Below are positions 8,070-16,482 of a DNA stretch of 29,088 nucleotides, piece by piece. Source of the stretch: Bog-793 sp035625025 (GTDB lineage: Bacteria > Actinomycetota > Acidimicrobiia > Acidimicrobiales > Bog-793); the NCBI GenBank assembly GCA_035625025.1, contig DASPQJ010000005.1, positions 1 through 29,088 of the forward strand. The letters are read 5' to 3'. The translations under genes and the position numbers were made by a program. The notes under the pieces were generated by a model. That model did not search any database. It worked only from the letters and a program-made list of their open reading frames with translations, and was not told the origin of the DNA. The stretch's first letter is position 1. Each line of letters starts with the position of its first letter.

Positions 8070-8520
8070 GGCGCGTACCTTATCGAGCGTCCCGGACCAG
8101 GCGGGACCGGGCGCTTCGCGGCACTGGCGACGAACTGACGGCGAGCCGTTCTTCCCGGGGCGCCGCCGCAGGTCCCTCAGGCCGGCGTGGCGGCCACACC
8201 GAGCGTCGCGCCGATGCGGGCTGACGACATCGAGCTCGGCCTCGATGGTCAGCCAGCCACCCGTGTCGCCACAGTCCCGCGCCGGAGGTTGACGTCCGAC
8301 GCGCTCGCCTCCGACGTAGGACCGATCCGCGTCTGACGTGCTCAAGGTGGCAGGCGGCCATTTCGCGGCGGTGTCGGCCGTGTGAACTCCGTGTGAACTG
8401 ACCCGGCCTCAGGACGCGCCGGATTGCCAGACCCTGAGAGCGGCCGACCTCTCCCGGGTCGAGGCCGTCGTCCCAGTCCGCGAGGTGCTCCTTTTCCGGC
8501 ATCCGGACGGAATCTCCGGG
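8070..8520. other. Non-coding stretch between aldo/keto reductase and bioY
   Basis: About 450 bases without a credible gene. Open frames here are Arg-rich and unlike any protein I recognise. The notable element is a tandem 11-bp repeat at 8378-8399 (listed separately). The region should contain the bioY promoter and leader. I looked for a biotin- or cobalamin-type regulatory element on the minus strand and saw none. Confidence 0.5.
8378..8399 (-). promoter_or_regulatory. Two perfect tandem 11-bp repeats, PhoP-box-like
   Basis: The unit CCGTGTGAACT occurs twice without a gap (8378-8388 and 8389-8399). On the minus strand it reads AGTTCACACGG twice. Direct repeats of 11 nt with a GTTCA core are the known architecture of actinobacterial PhoP (phosphate response) boxes, whose consensus in Streptomyces is about G(G/T)TCAYYYR(G/C)G; each unit here matches most of it. 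The site lies about 310 bases upstream of bioY and about 120 bases behind the reductase stop. Its function is inferred only from the pattern. Confidence 0.4.
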
Positions 8521-9480
8521 TCAGGAGTAGGCATGGTCGAGTCGCGCCAGCACCTCGGGATCGAGGAGCGGCAGCACGTCGAGGGCGTGCAGGTTCTCTT
8601 CGATCTGTTCCACGCGACTTGCGCCGGTTATCACCGTCGAGACGTGCGGGTTTGCCGCGCACCAGGCGATCGCGAGCTGGGCGGGGGTACAGCCGAGCTC
8701 GTTCGCCAGCTCCATCAGCGCCGGAACCTTCGCGTTCGTCTCCGGCGCTGTCACGATGTCGCGCAGCCACTCGAAGCCCGCGACGGTCGCGCGCGAACCC
8801 TCGGGAATGCCGTCGATGTACTTGCCGGTGAGGACACCCCACGCCAACGGGCTGTAGGTCGTGAGACCGAGTCCGTAGTCCTCGTAGAGGCGGGCGTATT
8901 CGAGCTCGACGCGTCGCCGCTGGAGCAGGTTGTACTGCGATTGCTCCATCACCGGCTTGTGCAGATGGTGGCGCTCGGCGAGCTCGAAAGCCGCCCGCAG
9001 GTCGTCGGCCGGCCACTCCGAGGTCCCCCAGTAGGTGGCCTTCCCCGAGCTCACGATGTCGTGCATCGTCCAGACCGTCTCTTCGATCGGAGTGTGCGGG
9101 TCGGAGCGGTGGCAGAAGAGGAGGTCGACGAAGTCGAGGCCGAGTCGTTCCAGCGAGCCGTCGATCGCTTGGAGGAGGTACTTGCGATTGAGCGTGTTCT
9201 GCGTGTTCACGTCTTCGTGGATGCCCCAGAACAGCTTTGTCGACACGACGTAGCTGTATCTGGGCCAGCCCAGCTCGGCGAGCGCCCGGCCCATGATCCG
9301 TTCCGACTCGCCGCCGGCGTACTGCTCGGCGTTGTCGAAGAAGTTCACGCCACGAGTCCGAGCCGCTTCGAGGCACGCCTTGGCGAGCCCGATGTCGAGT
9401 TGTGGGCCGAACGTCACCCACGACCCCAACGAGAGCACGCTGAGCCGCAATCCCGACTTCCCGAGCCGTCGGTACTCCAT
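8521..9480 (-). CDS. Aldo/keto reductase, Kv-channel beta-subunit-like (AKR6 type)
   Basis: 319 aa NADP(H)-dependent oxidoreductase with the TIM-barrel signature. The AKR catalytic tetrad is visible: Asp49 and Tyr54 in NFFDNAEQYAGGESE, Lys82 in VVSTKLFWG, His124 in DLLFCHRSDP. The N-terminal MEYRRLGKSGLRLSVLSLG and the WGTSEWPADDL, QYNLLQRRRVE and YSPLAWGVLTGKY blocks are those of the voltage-gated potassium-channel beta-subunit/YghZ branch. These enzymes reduce aldehydes such as methylglyoxal; the physiological substrate here is unknown. The ATG at 9480 is preceded by a strong AAAGGAG site. It is divergent from the IPP isomerase gene. Confidence 0.93.
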   Translation of the reverse strand: MEYRRLGKSGLRLSVLSLGSWVTFGPQLDIGLAKACLEAARTRGVNFFDNAEQYAGGESERIMGRALAELGWPRYSYVVSTKLFWGIHEDVNTQNTLNRKYLLQAIDGSLERLGLDFVDLLFCHRSDPHTPIEETVWTMHDIVSSGKATYWGTSEWPADDLRAAFELAERHHLHKPVMEQSQYNLLQRRRVELEYARLYEDYGLGLTTYSPLAWGVLTGKYIDGIPEGSRATVAGFEWLRDIVTAPETNAKVPALMELANELGCTPAQLAIAWCAANPHVSTVITGASRVEQIEENLHALDVLPLLDPEVLARLDHAYS

Positions 9481-9637
9481 CGCTGATCCGTCTCCTTTCG
9501 TGCCGGCTCGCGCATCGTCGTCCCACCGGGACCGGCGCGTGTCCAACGGTCTGACGAGGTCCGTCATAGCATGCGCGTGGGTTCGACCGGCCCGAACGCG
9601 AGGCGCGTCAGCGGGCCGGTCACGAGGGGCGTGCGCT

Positions 9638-10207
9638 GTGGCGATCGGCCGGAGGAGAGGAACTCGAGCAACAGGCCCGCGCGACACGGTCGTGCTCGTC
9701 GACGAGGTGGGGGCGCCGACGGGCGTATCGGGCAAGCTGGCGGCGCACGAGGCACCCGGGCAGCTCCACCTCGCCCTGTCCGTCGTCCTGTACCGGCCCG
9801 ATGGACGCGTGCTGCTGCAGCAACGAGCCGGGACGAAGTACCACTTCCCTCTCTACTGGGCGACTTCGTGCTGCAGCCACCCGCGACCCGGAGAGGACAT
9901 CGTCGAGTCCGCGGAGCGACGGGTGCAGGAGGAGCTCGGCCTGGTCTGCCGCCTCGAGGAAGTCGGCACGTTGACCTATCGCGCGCAGTGTCCGGTCTCG
10001 GGGCTCGTCGAGCACGAATTCGACCACGTCTGCGTCGGCGTTGTTGACGCTGATCCCGATCCTGACCCGGCTGAGGTCGCCCGCGTCCGCTGGGCCGTGA
10101 CGACCGACGTCCTGTCAACGCCACCGACGAAGAGCGCGCCCTGGCTCGTGCCGGTGCTGCGCCTCGCCGAGAAGGCACGGGGCGCGACGGCGGTGCCGCA
10201 CCGCTGA
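9638..10207 (+). CDS. idi: Isopentenyl-diphosphate delta-isomerase, type I
   Basis: 189 aa Nudix-fold enzyme interconverting isopentenyl and dimethylallyl diphosphate in isoprenoid synthesis. Metal-site His pair is in AAHEAPGQLHLAL (37 and 44). The catalytic Cys79 and His81 lie in ATSCCSHPRPGE, matching the E. coli Cys67 region. The catalytic Glu pair is at 125/127 in GLVEHEFDHV. The Nudix-like helix reads RRVQEELG (94-101). The GTG at 9638 is chosen because a GAGGGG site lies eight bases upstream; longer frames overlap the reverse-strand reductase and are not protein-like. It is a stand-alone gene here; other isoprenoid genes are not in view. Confidence 0.92.
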   Translation: MAIGRRRGTRATGPRDTVVLVDEVGAPTGVSGKLAAHEAPGQLHLALSVVLYRPDGRVLLQQRAGTKYHFPLYWATSCCSHPRPGEDIVESAERRVQEELGLVCRLEEVGTLTYRAQCPVSGLVEHEFDHVCVGVVDADPDPDPAEVARVRWAVTTDVLSTPPTKSAPWLVPVLRLAEKARGATAVPHR

Positions 10208-10450
10208 GGTCAGTCGTCTTTTCCGGCTCCGAAGATCCGCCGACCGCACTGTCGCTTTCGGGCGCGATGGCGGTACCGAGGGAGATCGTTCTGCCGGCGG
10301 CAGCGGGCCGCGGAAGCTCGCGATGTCGCGGCGCCAAGCGATTCGTCGACGATTCGGGTAGCCGTTGGCGGTTAAGGCGCTGCGCCCGGCCGCCCGCGGG
10401 GAAGCGACACCGGGCGGCGCAGGAATCGAGGGAGTCGGGGATCCCCGCCG

Positions 10451-11554
10451 TCAGGGGCGACCCGCGGCGTACGGGTCGGGCGGGATCGGGGTTATCGAGA
10501 TCCTCGTGCCGGTTTCCTCGGCCTGGACCACGTTGCCGTCGCCGACGTAGATGACAACGTGGTAGATGTAGCCGTCCGCGGCGTAAAAGATGAGATCACC
10601 CGGCTGCAGCTCCGAGAACGGGATGTGCTCGATGGAGTCGTACTGGTCCCCGGCGCTGTGCGGCAGGCTCACTCCCGCCTGGGCCCAGGCCCACATCGCC
10701 AGGCCCGAGCAGTCGAAGCCGTAGCCGGGCGATGCGCCCGACCAGACGTAGGGCACGCCGATCTGCGACTCCGCCGCACGAACGGCCGCGAGACCGGGTC
10801 CGTCCCCGGCGGTCGCGCTCGTTGTGGCGGCGGGATCGGGAGCGGAACCCGCGTCGGACAGTCGTTGCGCTCGCTGGATGAGCTGGGCAGCCGCTGCCTG
10901 CGCGGCGGCCTGGGTTGCCTGCTCCTGCTGCTGCTCGGCGACCGCAGCGGCGAGTGAGCCGTTCACGCCCTGCAGTGTCGACGTGAGTTGGGCGTCGAGT
11001 GTCGTCGCGCTGGCGCGCGCCGCGGTCAAGGTCTGAAGTGTCGACCGGGATTGCGCTTCGTCACGCTCGAGCTGCGCAGTGCGCTCGACAAGGGCGTGCT
11101 CCGAGATGCGCAACGAGCTGACCGCGGTCGACAGGTTTCCGGCCGCGGCCTGGAGATAAGCCTGCTGTGCGGGAAGCGCATTCTCCTGCGCCGTGAGGGC
11201 GGAGAACACCTCCGAGGCCGTGGCGTCGTTCACGTAGGCGTCGATCGCTTGGCGCTGCAAAGACTGCTTGTCCTCGCTGACGCTCGATTGCGTGGACGCA
11301 ATTGACCGCTCGTCCTTGCGGATATCGCGGACGATCAACGCCTCGCGCGTCGCAGCCTGGTCGTACTCCTCCGAGAGGACTTGCAGCTCCACCTGGATCG
11401 TGGAGATCTTCGCGGCGAGGGCGGCGGCTTTGGAGCGCAGAGTCGAGACCGGCTGTGAGGCGCCGGCCCTGTCCACCGAAAGAGCCGGCAGTAAGACGCC
11501 GGCTGCTACCAAGGTCGCTGCGCCGACGACGAAGCACCGGCGTTGGTGCGACAT
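10451..11554 (-). CDS. Secreted NlpC/P60 peptidoglycan hydrolase with N-terminal coiled coil (RipA-like)
   Basis: 367 aa from the ATG at 11554. A signal segment (VVGAATLVAAGVLLPALSV, 9-27) precedes a long Ala/Gln/Ser-rich coiled coil (about 35-235) and a short linker. The NlpC/P60 domain follows from about 253, with catalytic Cys282 in FDCSGL, His332 in YHVVIYVGDG and Gln344 as the third polar residue (Glu in RipA). Such proteins cleave the D-Glu to diaminopimelate bond in peptide stems outside the membrane, usually at division sites, with the coiled coil acting as autoinhibitory or targeting part. An in-frame GTG at 11641 would add 29 residues before the signal; less likely. Divergent from fumC. 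Confidence 0.9.
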   Translation of the reverse strand: MSHQRRCFVVGAATLVAAGVLLPALSVDRAGASQPVSTLRSKAAALAAKISTIQVELQVLSEEYDQAATREALIVRDIRKDERSIASTQSSVSEDKQSLQRQAIDAYVNDATASEVFSALTAQENALPAQQAYLQAAAGNLSTAVSSLRISEHALVERTAQLERDEAQSRSTLQTLTAARASATTLDAQLTSTLQGVNGSLAAAVAEQQQEQATQAAAQAAAAQLIQRAQRLSDAGSAPDPAATTSATAGDGPGLAAVRAAESQIGVPYVWSGASPGYGFDCSGLAMWAWAQAGVSLPHSAGDQYDSIEHIPFSELQPGDLIFYAADGYIYHVVIYVGDGNVVQAEETGTRISITPIPPDPYAAGRP

Positions 11555-11731
11555 TCCCGAGGTACGGCATCCAGTGGGGTGGGGAATCACTGGCTTACCG
11601 CCCGCGACAGAACCCTCGCCAGGTTGCACAATGTGAACCACACCGTACGGCCGCCGACGAGGTCGTGCAAGGAAATGCGTCGTGAACTGGAGTCGCGTCG
11701 TTTTCGACGGTGCCCCACTACGGTGAAGCTG

Positions 11732-11745
11732 CCCTGTTGACAGGG
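11732..11745 (+). promoter_or_regulatory. Inverted repeat containing a TTGACA -35-like box, upstream of fumC
   Basis: CCCTGT and ACAGGG flank a 2-base centre, giving a 14-base dyad in the divergent nlpC/fumC interval. A perfect TTGACA hexamer (11737-11742) sits across its middle, about 45 bases before the fumC ATG. I do not see a good -10 box at 17-18 bases spacing. It is a candidate operator or promoter element only. Confidence 0.3.
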
Positions 11746-11787
11746 GAAGGGCGCGCTGGCGTCCGTTCGGAGAGAAAGGGCGACGAC

Positions 11788-13194
11788 ATGGGCGAGGTCA
11801 CGCCCGTTTCGACGGACGGTTTCCGGATCGAGCACGATTCGATGGGCGAGGTGCGTGTACCGGCACACGCACTCTGGGGGGCGCAAACGCAGCGGGCGGT
11901 CGAGAACTTCCCGATCTCGGGACAGCCGGTCGACGGGTCGATTGTCGAGGCGCTCGCGATTCTCAAGGGAACCTGCGCGGAGGTCAACGGCGAGCTCGGG
12001 ACGATCGACGCCGCCGTCGCCGAGGCCATCGGATCCGCGGCGCACGAGGTCGCGTCGGGTCGCCATGCTGACCAGTTCCCTGTCGACGTTTTCCAGACCG
12101 GCTCGGGGACGTCGACGAACATGAACATGAACGAGGTGCTCGCGCATCTCGCCGGCGAGCGGCTGGGACGGACGGTGAGCCCAAACGACGAGGTGAACGC
12201 GTCGCAGTCCTCGAACGACATCTTCCCGTCGGCGATTCATCTCGCCGTCGTCCGGAAGATCGAGACCAACCTAGTGCCGGCGCTCGAAGAACTTTCCACC
12301 GAGTTGCGGGGCAAGGCCCGGGACTTTGCCGCGCTCGTCAAATCCGGTCGTACGCACCTCATGGACGCGACGCCCGTCACCCTCGGCCAGGAGTTCGGCG
12401 GCTACGCCAGCGCGGTCGACAATGGGATCGAGCGCCTCCGTTCGATCCTGCCCCGCGTCGGCGAACTCCCGCTCGGGGGGACGGCCGTTGGCACGGGGCT
12501 CAACGCCAAACCTGGTTTCGCCGCCGAGGTGATCGAGCACCTGCGCCAGGAGACGGGGTTGGTGGTCACCGAGGCCCAGGACCATTTCGAAGCCCAAGGG
12601 GCGCGTGACGGCCTCGTCGAGGCCTCGGGCGTGCTGCGCACGATCGCCGTTTCGCTGTACAAGATCGCCAACGATCTGCGCTGGATGTCGTCGGGTCCGC
12701 GTTGCGGACTCGGGGAGATCCATCTTCCTGATCTCCAGCCGGGTTCTTCGATCATGCCCGGCAAGGTGAACCCCGTCGTTCCCGAGGCGGTGTGCCAGGT
12801 CGTCGCCCAAGTGATCGGAAACGACGCGGCGATCGCCTTCGGTGGTGCGTCCGGGAACTTCGAGCTGAACATCATGGTGCCGGTCATCGGACGGAACCTG
12901 CTCGAGTCGATCCGTCTGCTCGCGTCGGCGAGCCGTGCCCTCGCCGCGAAGTGCGTCGTCGGCATCGTCGCCGACGCCGAGCGTTGCCGTGCCTATGCGT
13001 TGTCTTCAGCGTCGATCGCGACGGCCCTCAATCCCTACATCGGCTACGAGAACGCCGCCAAAGTCGTGAGGCGTTCCTTGGAGGAGGGCAAGGACCTCCG
13101 CACCGTCGTTCTCGAAATGGGCTTGCTGGGCGAGGCGGAGGTCGACCGGGCTCTCGACGTCCTTGCCATGACCCGAGGCGGCATCATCGGCTGA
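11788..13194 (+). CDS. fumC: Class II fumarate hydratase
   Basis: 468 aa cytosolic TCA-cycle enzyme converting fumarate and malate. The superfamily signature GSSIMPGKVNPV begins at residue 319, with the catalytic Ser of the flexible loop. Upstream are the substrate blocks TGSGTSTNMNMNEVLA (around 110), SSNDIFPSAIHLA and SGRTHLMDATPVTLGQE (around 186). The combination ATP-TLGQEFGGY and the length favour fumarase over aspartate ammonia-lyase. The ATG at 11788 follows AAAGGG with seven bases spacing, and the protein then starts like other FumC (IEHDSMGEVRVPAHALWGAQTQRA). Divergent from the NlpC/P60 gene; followed closely by a hydrolase gene on the same strand. Confidence 0.96.
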   Translation: MGEVTPVSTDGFRIEHDSMGEVRVPAHALWGAQTQRAVENFPISGQPVDGSIVEALAILKGTCAEVNGELGTIDAAVAEAIGSAAHEVASGRHADQFPVDVFQTGSGTSTNMNMNEVLAHLAGERLGRTVSPNDEVNASQSSNDIFPSAIHLAVVRKIETNLVPALEELSTELRGKARDFAALVKSGRTHLMDATPVTLGQEFGGYASAVDNGIERLRSILPRVGELPLGGTAVGTGLNAKPGFAAEVIEHLRQETGLVVTEAQDHFEAQGARDGLVEASGVLRTIAVSLYKIANDLRWMSSGPRCGLGEIHLPDLQPGSSIMPGKVNPVVPEAVCQVVAQVIGNDAAIAFGGASGNFELNIMVPVIGRNLLESIRLLASASRALAAKCVVGIVADAERCRAYALSSASIATALNPYIGYENAAKVVRRSLEEGKDLRTVVLEMGLLGEAEVDRALDVLAMTRGGIIG

Positions 13195-13261
13195 CGTGTT
13201 CGGGTACTCGCACGTCGACATCGGTATTGTCTGGTCCGTTCGGCGTTCTGGGGGAGCGGTC

Positions 13262-13945
13262 GTGGGTGGAATGATCACGTTCCCGAGCCAAGGCGGGGAG
13301 GTGCGGGCCTATCTGTCGGCACCTCGTGCCGCGAGCGGTCCCGGAGTCGTCGTCATTCCGGAGTTCTGGGGGCTCGTCCCCCATATCACCGACATCTGCG
13401 ATCGGTTTGCCGCGGAAGGTTTCGTCGCGCTGGCGCCGGATCTCTACGACGGAGTTGTGACGACTGATCCCAAGGAGGCCGGCGACTTGATGATGGCGAT
13501 GCGTCCTGCCGAGGCAGCCGAGGACCTCTCGGCCGCGGTCGATGCCGTCGCTCTCCACGCGCCCGATCAGGGGGTCGGGGTCGTCGGTTTCTGCATGGGC
13601 GGCGGACTCGCGTTCGTCGTCGCGAGCGAGCGCTCGGACCGGGTGCGGGCGGTCGTGCCCTTCTACGGTGCGATTCCCTGGGAGGGTGCCGAGCCAGACT
13701 ATGGGTCGATCACGGGCGCTGTGCTCGGCCATTACGCGGCCAACGACCCGTGGGCGACGCCGCAGTTGTGCCGCGACATCGAACGCCAGATTCGAGTGGG
13801 GGGGAACTTCGACGTGACGATGCACGTCTATGCGGGCACGGAACATGCGTTTTTCAACGACTCGCGCCCCGAGGTCTACGCTGCCCGCGCCGCGGCGCTC
13901 GCCTGGGAACGCACGGTGGCATTCCTGCGCGACCGGCTCGCGTAG
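13262..13945 (+). CDS. Dienelactone hydrolase family protein
   Basis: 227 aa alpha/beta hydrolase. The triad fits dienelactone hydrolase: nucleophile Cys111 in GFCMGGG, Asp162 in YAANDPWATP and His195 in GTEHAFFND; Glu34 in IPEFWGL matches the conserved Glu that activates the Cys. Family members hydrolyse dienelactones or other esters, and true substrates are usually unknown. The GTG at 13262 is five bases behind a GGGGAG site; an ATG three codons later is the alternative. It lies 67 bases behind fumC and 46 before the glycosyltransferase on the same strand, but no functional link with either is evident. Confidence 0.9.
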   Translation: MGGMITFPSQGGEVRAYLSAPRAASGPGVVVIPEFWGLVPHITDICDRFAAEGFVALAPDLYDGVVTTDPKEAGDLMMAMRPAEAAEDLSAAVDAVALHAPDQGVGVVGFCMGGGLAFVVASERSDRVRAVVPFYGAIPWEGAEPDYGSITGAVLGHYAANDPWATPQLCRDIERQIRVGGNFDVTMHVYAGTEHAFFNDSRPEVYAARAAALAWERTVAFLRDRLA

Positions 13946-13991
13946 TGTGGGTGACAACGGGCCGAACGCTCGGCGTGACGGGGTCGGTACC

Positions 13992-16010
13992 GTGATCGTA
14001 CGGGGCGACATCGACTTCTCCAGAACGGCCGAGCCGATCGTCTCGGTGATCGTCGTTGCCTGGGGGCCCGCACCGCACCTTTTCGACTGTCTGACATCGT
14101 TGTGCGCGCAGCGCGCCACGATTCCGTTTGAGATCGTGCTGCTGCTGAACGACGTCGCGCCGGACGTCGCCGACGCGGTCACGCGGCGTGTCCGGGGAGC
14201 AATCGTCCTCGAGTCCCGAGCGAACCTCGGTTTCGCGGGTTCGGTGAACGTCGCCGCAGGGTCGGCGCGCGGGGACCTGCTCATTGTCGTCCACGATGAC
14301 GTCGAGGTCCCGCCGGAGTGGCTAGACGAGCTCGTCGGCTCGGCGGCGACGCATCGCGAAGCCGAGGTGATCGGTTGTGCGGTGCACTCTGACCCGCCGT
14401 CGGTTGCGGCGGTCGAGCGCCCGAGCCCGAGCGGCCCCGTTGGGGCGCCTGACGGGTCCGAGATGCCGGGCGGCGCGCCGAGCGACGGCGAACCGGTCGA
14501 CGTGTCGGACTGCGCCTTCCTCGTGCGACGCGCGACGTGGGACCGGCTCGGCGGTCTCCAGGAGATCTTCCATCCGTTCGGATTCGTCACCGCCGATCTC
14601 TGCGCCCGAGTCCTCGAGGCCGGCGGCCACGTGCACGTCGAGACCCAGGCGGTGGTGCGGCGTCGGCGCTCGAGACGCACGGGCGATCGGTTCCGAGCCT
14701 TCGTCCTGGCGGTGAACGGGGAGTTGTTCGCGCGACGCCACTTTCCGGGGCGCGAGGTCACCGAGGATCGTGACTCGTCACAGGTCCGGTCAGCACCGTC
14801 GGCATCGGGCGTTGCACGTCCGGGCAAACTCGCGAGGGGAGAATCCCGTCCCGGCGGCTCCGGGATCGCTCGGTGCCGCGTCCTCGTCATCGACGATGCG
14901 GTGCCCGATCCATCGCTCGGTGCCGGGTCCGGTCGGATGGCCGACGTGGCGCGCGAGCTTGTCGCGGATGGTCGCTACCCGGTGGACTTGCTGCCGTTCG
15001 TTACGCGCCGCGACGACGATCGCAGCCGGGCCCGGGCGCTCGGCGTCGAGGTCATCGACCAGGGTCTCGAGGAGCTGTTGGGCCCGAGCGGGCGGCACTA
15101 CGGGATCGTCATCGTTTCACGGCCCCACAATTGGACTGCATCGATCGCGACGCTGCGCCGGCTCCGCGGGGGAGTCCCCGTCGTCTACGACGCGGAGGCG
15201 TTGTTCCACCGGCGCCTCGAACGCCAGCTCCGTTTCGTCACTGACGCGCCGACGGCCCTCCGGGTGGAGCGCAACGCGGCGGAGTTGGCCGAGGTCGAGC
15301 GGGAGATCGCGGCCGAGGCAGACTACGTCGTCGCGATTTCGGAGGAGGAAGCGGAGTTCTTCCGGGAGAACTCGCCGAGGCCGCGCAACGTGGTCGTGCA
15401 CCCTCCGTTCTTCGCGATCTCGAACCCGACTCCGGCGGAGCTCGGAGCGCGCCGGGGTATCGGATTTGTCGCCGGATGGTCGGCGGGTCCCGACTCACCG
15501 AACGCGGACGCGCTGGCGTGGTTCGCGCGCCAGGTCCTGCCGAAGGTGCGAGCGCGGGCGCCGGGGTCGCGCCTGCGGGTGACGGGCGACGATCCCCCGG
15601 CGACCGTGCGGCGCCTCGTCACCCCGGCGATCGAATTCGTAGGGCAGGTGGAGAGACTTGAGGATTTCTACGGCTCGGTGCGCGTCATCATCGTTCCGCT
15701 TCGTTACGGGTCAGGCGTGAAGCTGAAGACCGTGGAGGCGGTCCAATATGGCGTCCCGACCGTCGCGACGACGGTGGGCGCGGAGGGAATCGACCTCGAT
15801 GAACCGGGCGCGGTCCTCGTCGTCGACGAGCCCGAGGAATTCGCGGCCTCCGTGGTCACGCTCCTCGTTGACGACGCCGCCTGGAGGTCTCAGCGGGGAA
15901 AGGCGCTGGCCCAGCAGGCCAGCTGGGCGGCGCGGCCTGCGGGATCGATCTGGCCGTCGCTCGTCGCCGATCTCGTCGCCGCCGGGTCAGCCGACAGAAC
16001 ACGGCGGTGA
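13992..16010 (+). CDS. Two-domain glycosyltransferase (GT2 fused to GT4)
   Basis: 672 aa, no membrane helices. Domain 1 (about 17-250) is a GT2 fold: VSVIVVAWGPAPHLFDCLTSL, the NLGFAGSVNVAAGSARGDLL block, and HDD (101-103) in place of DXD. After an Arg/Ser/Gly linker (about 255-293), domain 2 (about 296-660) is GT4-like: RVLVIDDAVPDPSLGAGS at its start, and a Glyco_trans_1_4 C-terminal half with GFVAGWSAGPDSPNADALAWF and a late VPLRYGSGVKLKTVEAVQYG block. Such fusions build surface polysaccharides by adding two sugars. GTG at 13992 has a GGGG site at eight bases; GTG at 13947 is possible. Followed after 37 bases by a coiled-coil gene of the same type of locus. Confidence 0.88.
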   Translation: MIVRGDIDFSRTAEPIVSVIVVAWGPAPHLFDCLTSLCAQRATIPFEIVLLLNDVAPDVADAVTRRVRGAIVLESRANLGFAGSVNVAAGSARGDLLIVVHDDVEVPPEWLDELVGSAATHREAEVIGCAVHSDPPSVAAVERPSPSGPVGAPDGSEMPGGAPSDGEPVDVSDCAFLVRRATWDRLGGLQEIFHPFGFVTADLCARVLEAGGHVHVETQAVVRRRRSRRTGDRFRAFVLAVNGELFARRHFPGREVTEDRDSSQVRSAPSASGVARPGKLARGESRPGGSGIARCRVLVIDDAVPDPSLGAGSGRMADVARELVADGRYPVDLLPFVTRRDDDRSRARALGVEVIDQGLEELLGPSGRHYGIVIVSRPHNWTASIATLRRLRGGVPVVYDAEALFHRRLERQLRFVTDAPTALRVERNAAELAEVEREIAAEADYVVAISEEEAEFFRENSPRPRNVVVHPPFFAISNPTPAELGARRGIGFVAGWSAGPDSPNADALAWFARQVLPKVRARAPGSRLRVTGDDPPATVRRLVTPAIEFVGQVERLEDFYGSVRVIIVPLRYGSGVKLKTVEAVQYGVPTVATTVGAEGIDLDEPGAVLVVDEPEEFAASVVTLLVDDAAWRSQRGKALAQQASWAARPAGSIWPSLVADLVAAGSADRTRR

Positions 16011-16047
16011 GCTGGGAATATCGATCCTGTCGAGTACCGTGGATCCT

Positions 16048-16482
16048 GTGGTGGGAGTGACCTCGGACGAGGGGCCCGGGTCGGAGACGGAACTGGCCCG
16101 TCTGGAGCGAGCCGAGGCGGAGCAACTGCGCGAGGCGGAATTGCAGGCGGTCCTGCGCGAGCTCGCGGTCAAGGACTCCTACATCAAAGAAACCGAGCTC
16201 GAGCTCACGCGGATCGAGGTCAACGTGCGCGGCGAGCTCGCCCAGGTGCGCGCCCGCGCCGCAGAACTGTTCGGTGACCTGGAACGGGCGGAGGCGATCA
16301 TCGCCGATCTGCGTGCGGAGATCACGGCGCTGAAGGCCAGGCGGAGCTATCGCTGGTCGGCGACCGCGGCATCCCTCCGTGGCCGCCTCGCCGCGGTCGT
16401 TCGGCGGATGGGACCGGGAGGATCGCGTCCCGACCGACCGGGCGGAGGAAAGCCGCCGGGTCAAGCGCGCGTTTCCCAGTAG
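16048..16482 (+). CDS. Small coiled-coil protein of polysaccharide-locus type
   Basis: About 144 aa, nearly all charged helix. From residue 15 to about 100 it is rich in Glu, Ala, Leu and Arg in heptad-like spacing (ELARLERAEAEQLREAEL and onward). The end reads RRSYRWSATAASLRGRLAAVVRR, which resembles the S-WR-TAPLR tail found after coiled coils in many glycan-locus glycosyltransferases and methyltransferases. It has no enzyme domain. Start codon is uncertain: GTGs at 16039, 16048, 16051 and 16057 are all in frame. The 3' end overlaps the convergent nucleotidyltransferase gene by 22 bases. A scaffold or chain-length role is inference. Confidence 0.7.
   Translation: MVGVTSDEGPGSETELARLERAEAEQLREAELQAVLRELAVKDSYIKETELELTRIEVNVRGELAQVRARAAELFGDLERAEAIIADLRAEITALKARRSYRWSATAASLRGRLAAVVRRMGPGGSRPDRPGGGKPPGQARVSQ

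Noticed and set aside
8215..8345. Cobalamin- or biotin-type riboswitch upstream of bioY
   Set aside because: Some short GC-rich pieces recall the cobalamin core, but the order and the conserved box are absent.
8080..8502. 140-aa minus-strand open frame upstream of bioY
   Set aside because: Begins inoffensively but is then almost only Arg, Ala, Gly and Pro; no family match, and it runs across the tandem 11-bp repeats.
11555..11660. Cyclic di-AMP (ydaO-type) riboswitch before the NlpC/P60 gene
   Set aside because: Such switches are common before actinobacterial wall hydrolases and a CCAGTG/CACTGG hairpin exists here, but the conserved core bases were not found.
13184..14890. 568-aa minus-strand open frame
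   Set aside because: Shadow of the dienelactone hydrolase and glycosyltransferase; composition is Ser/Arg/Thr-rich without domain signals.
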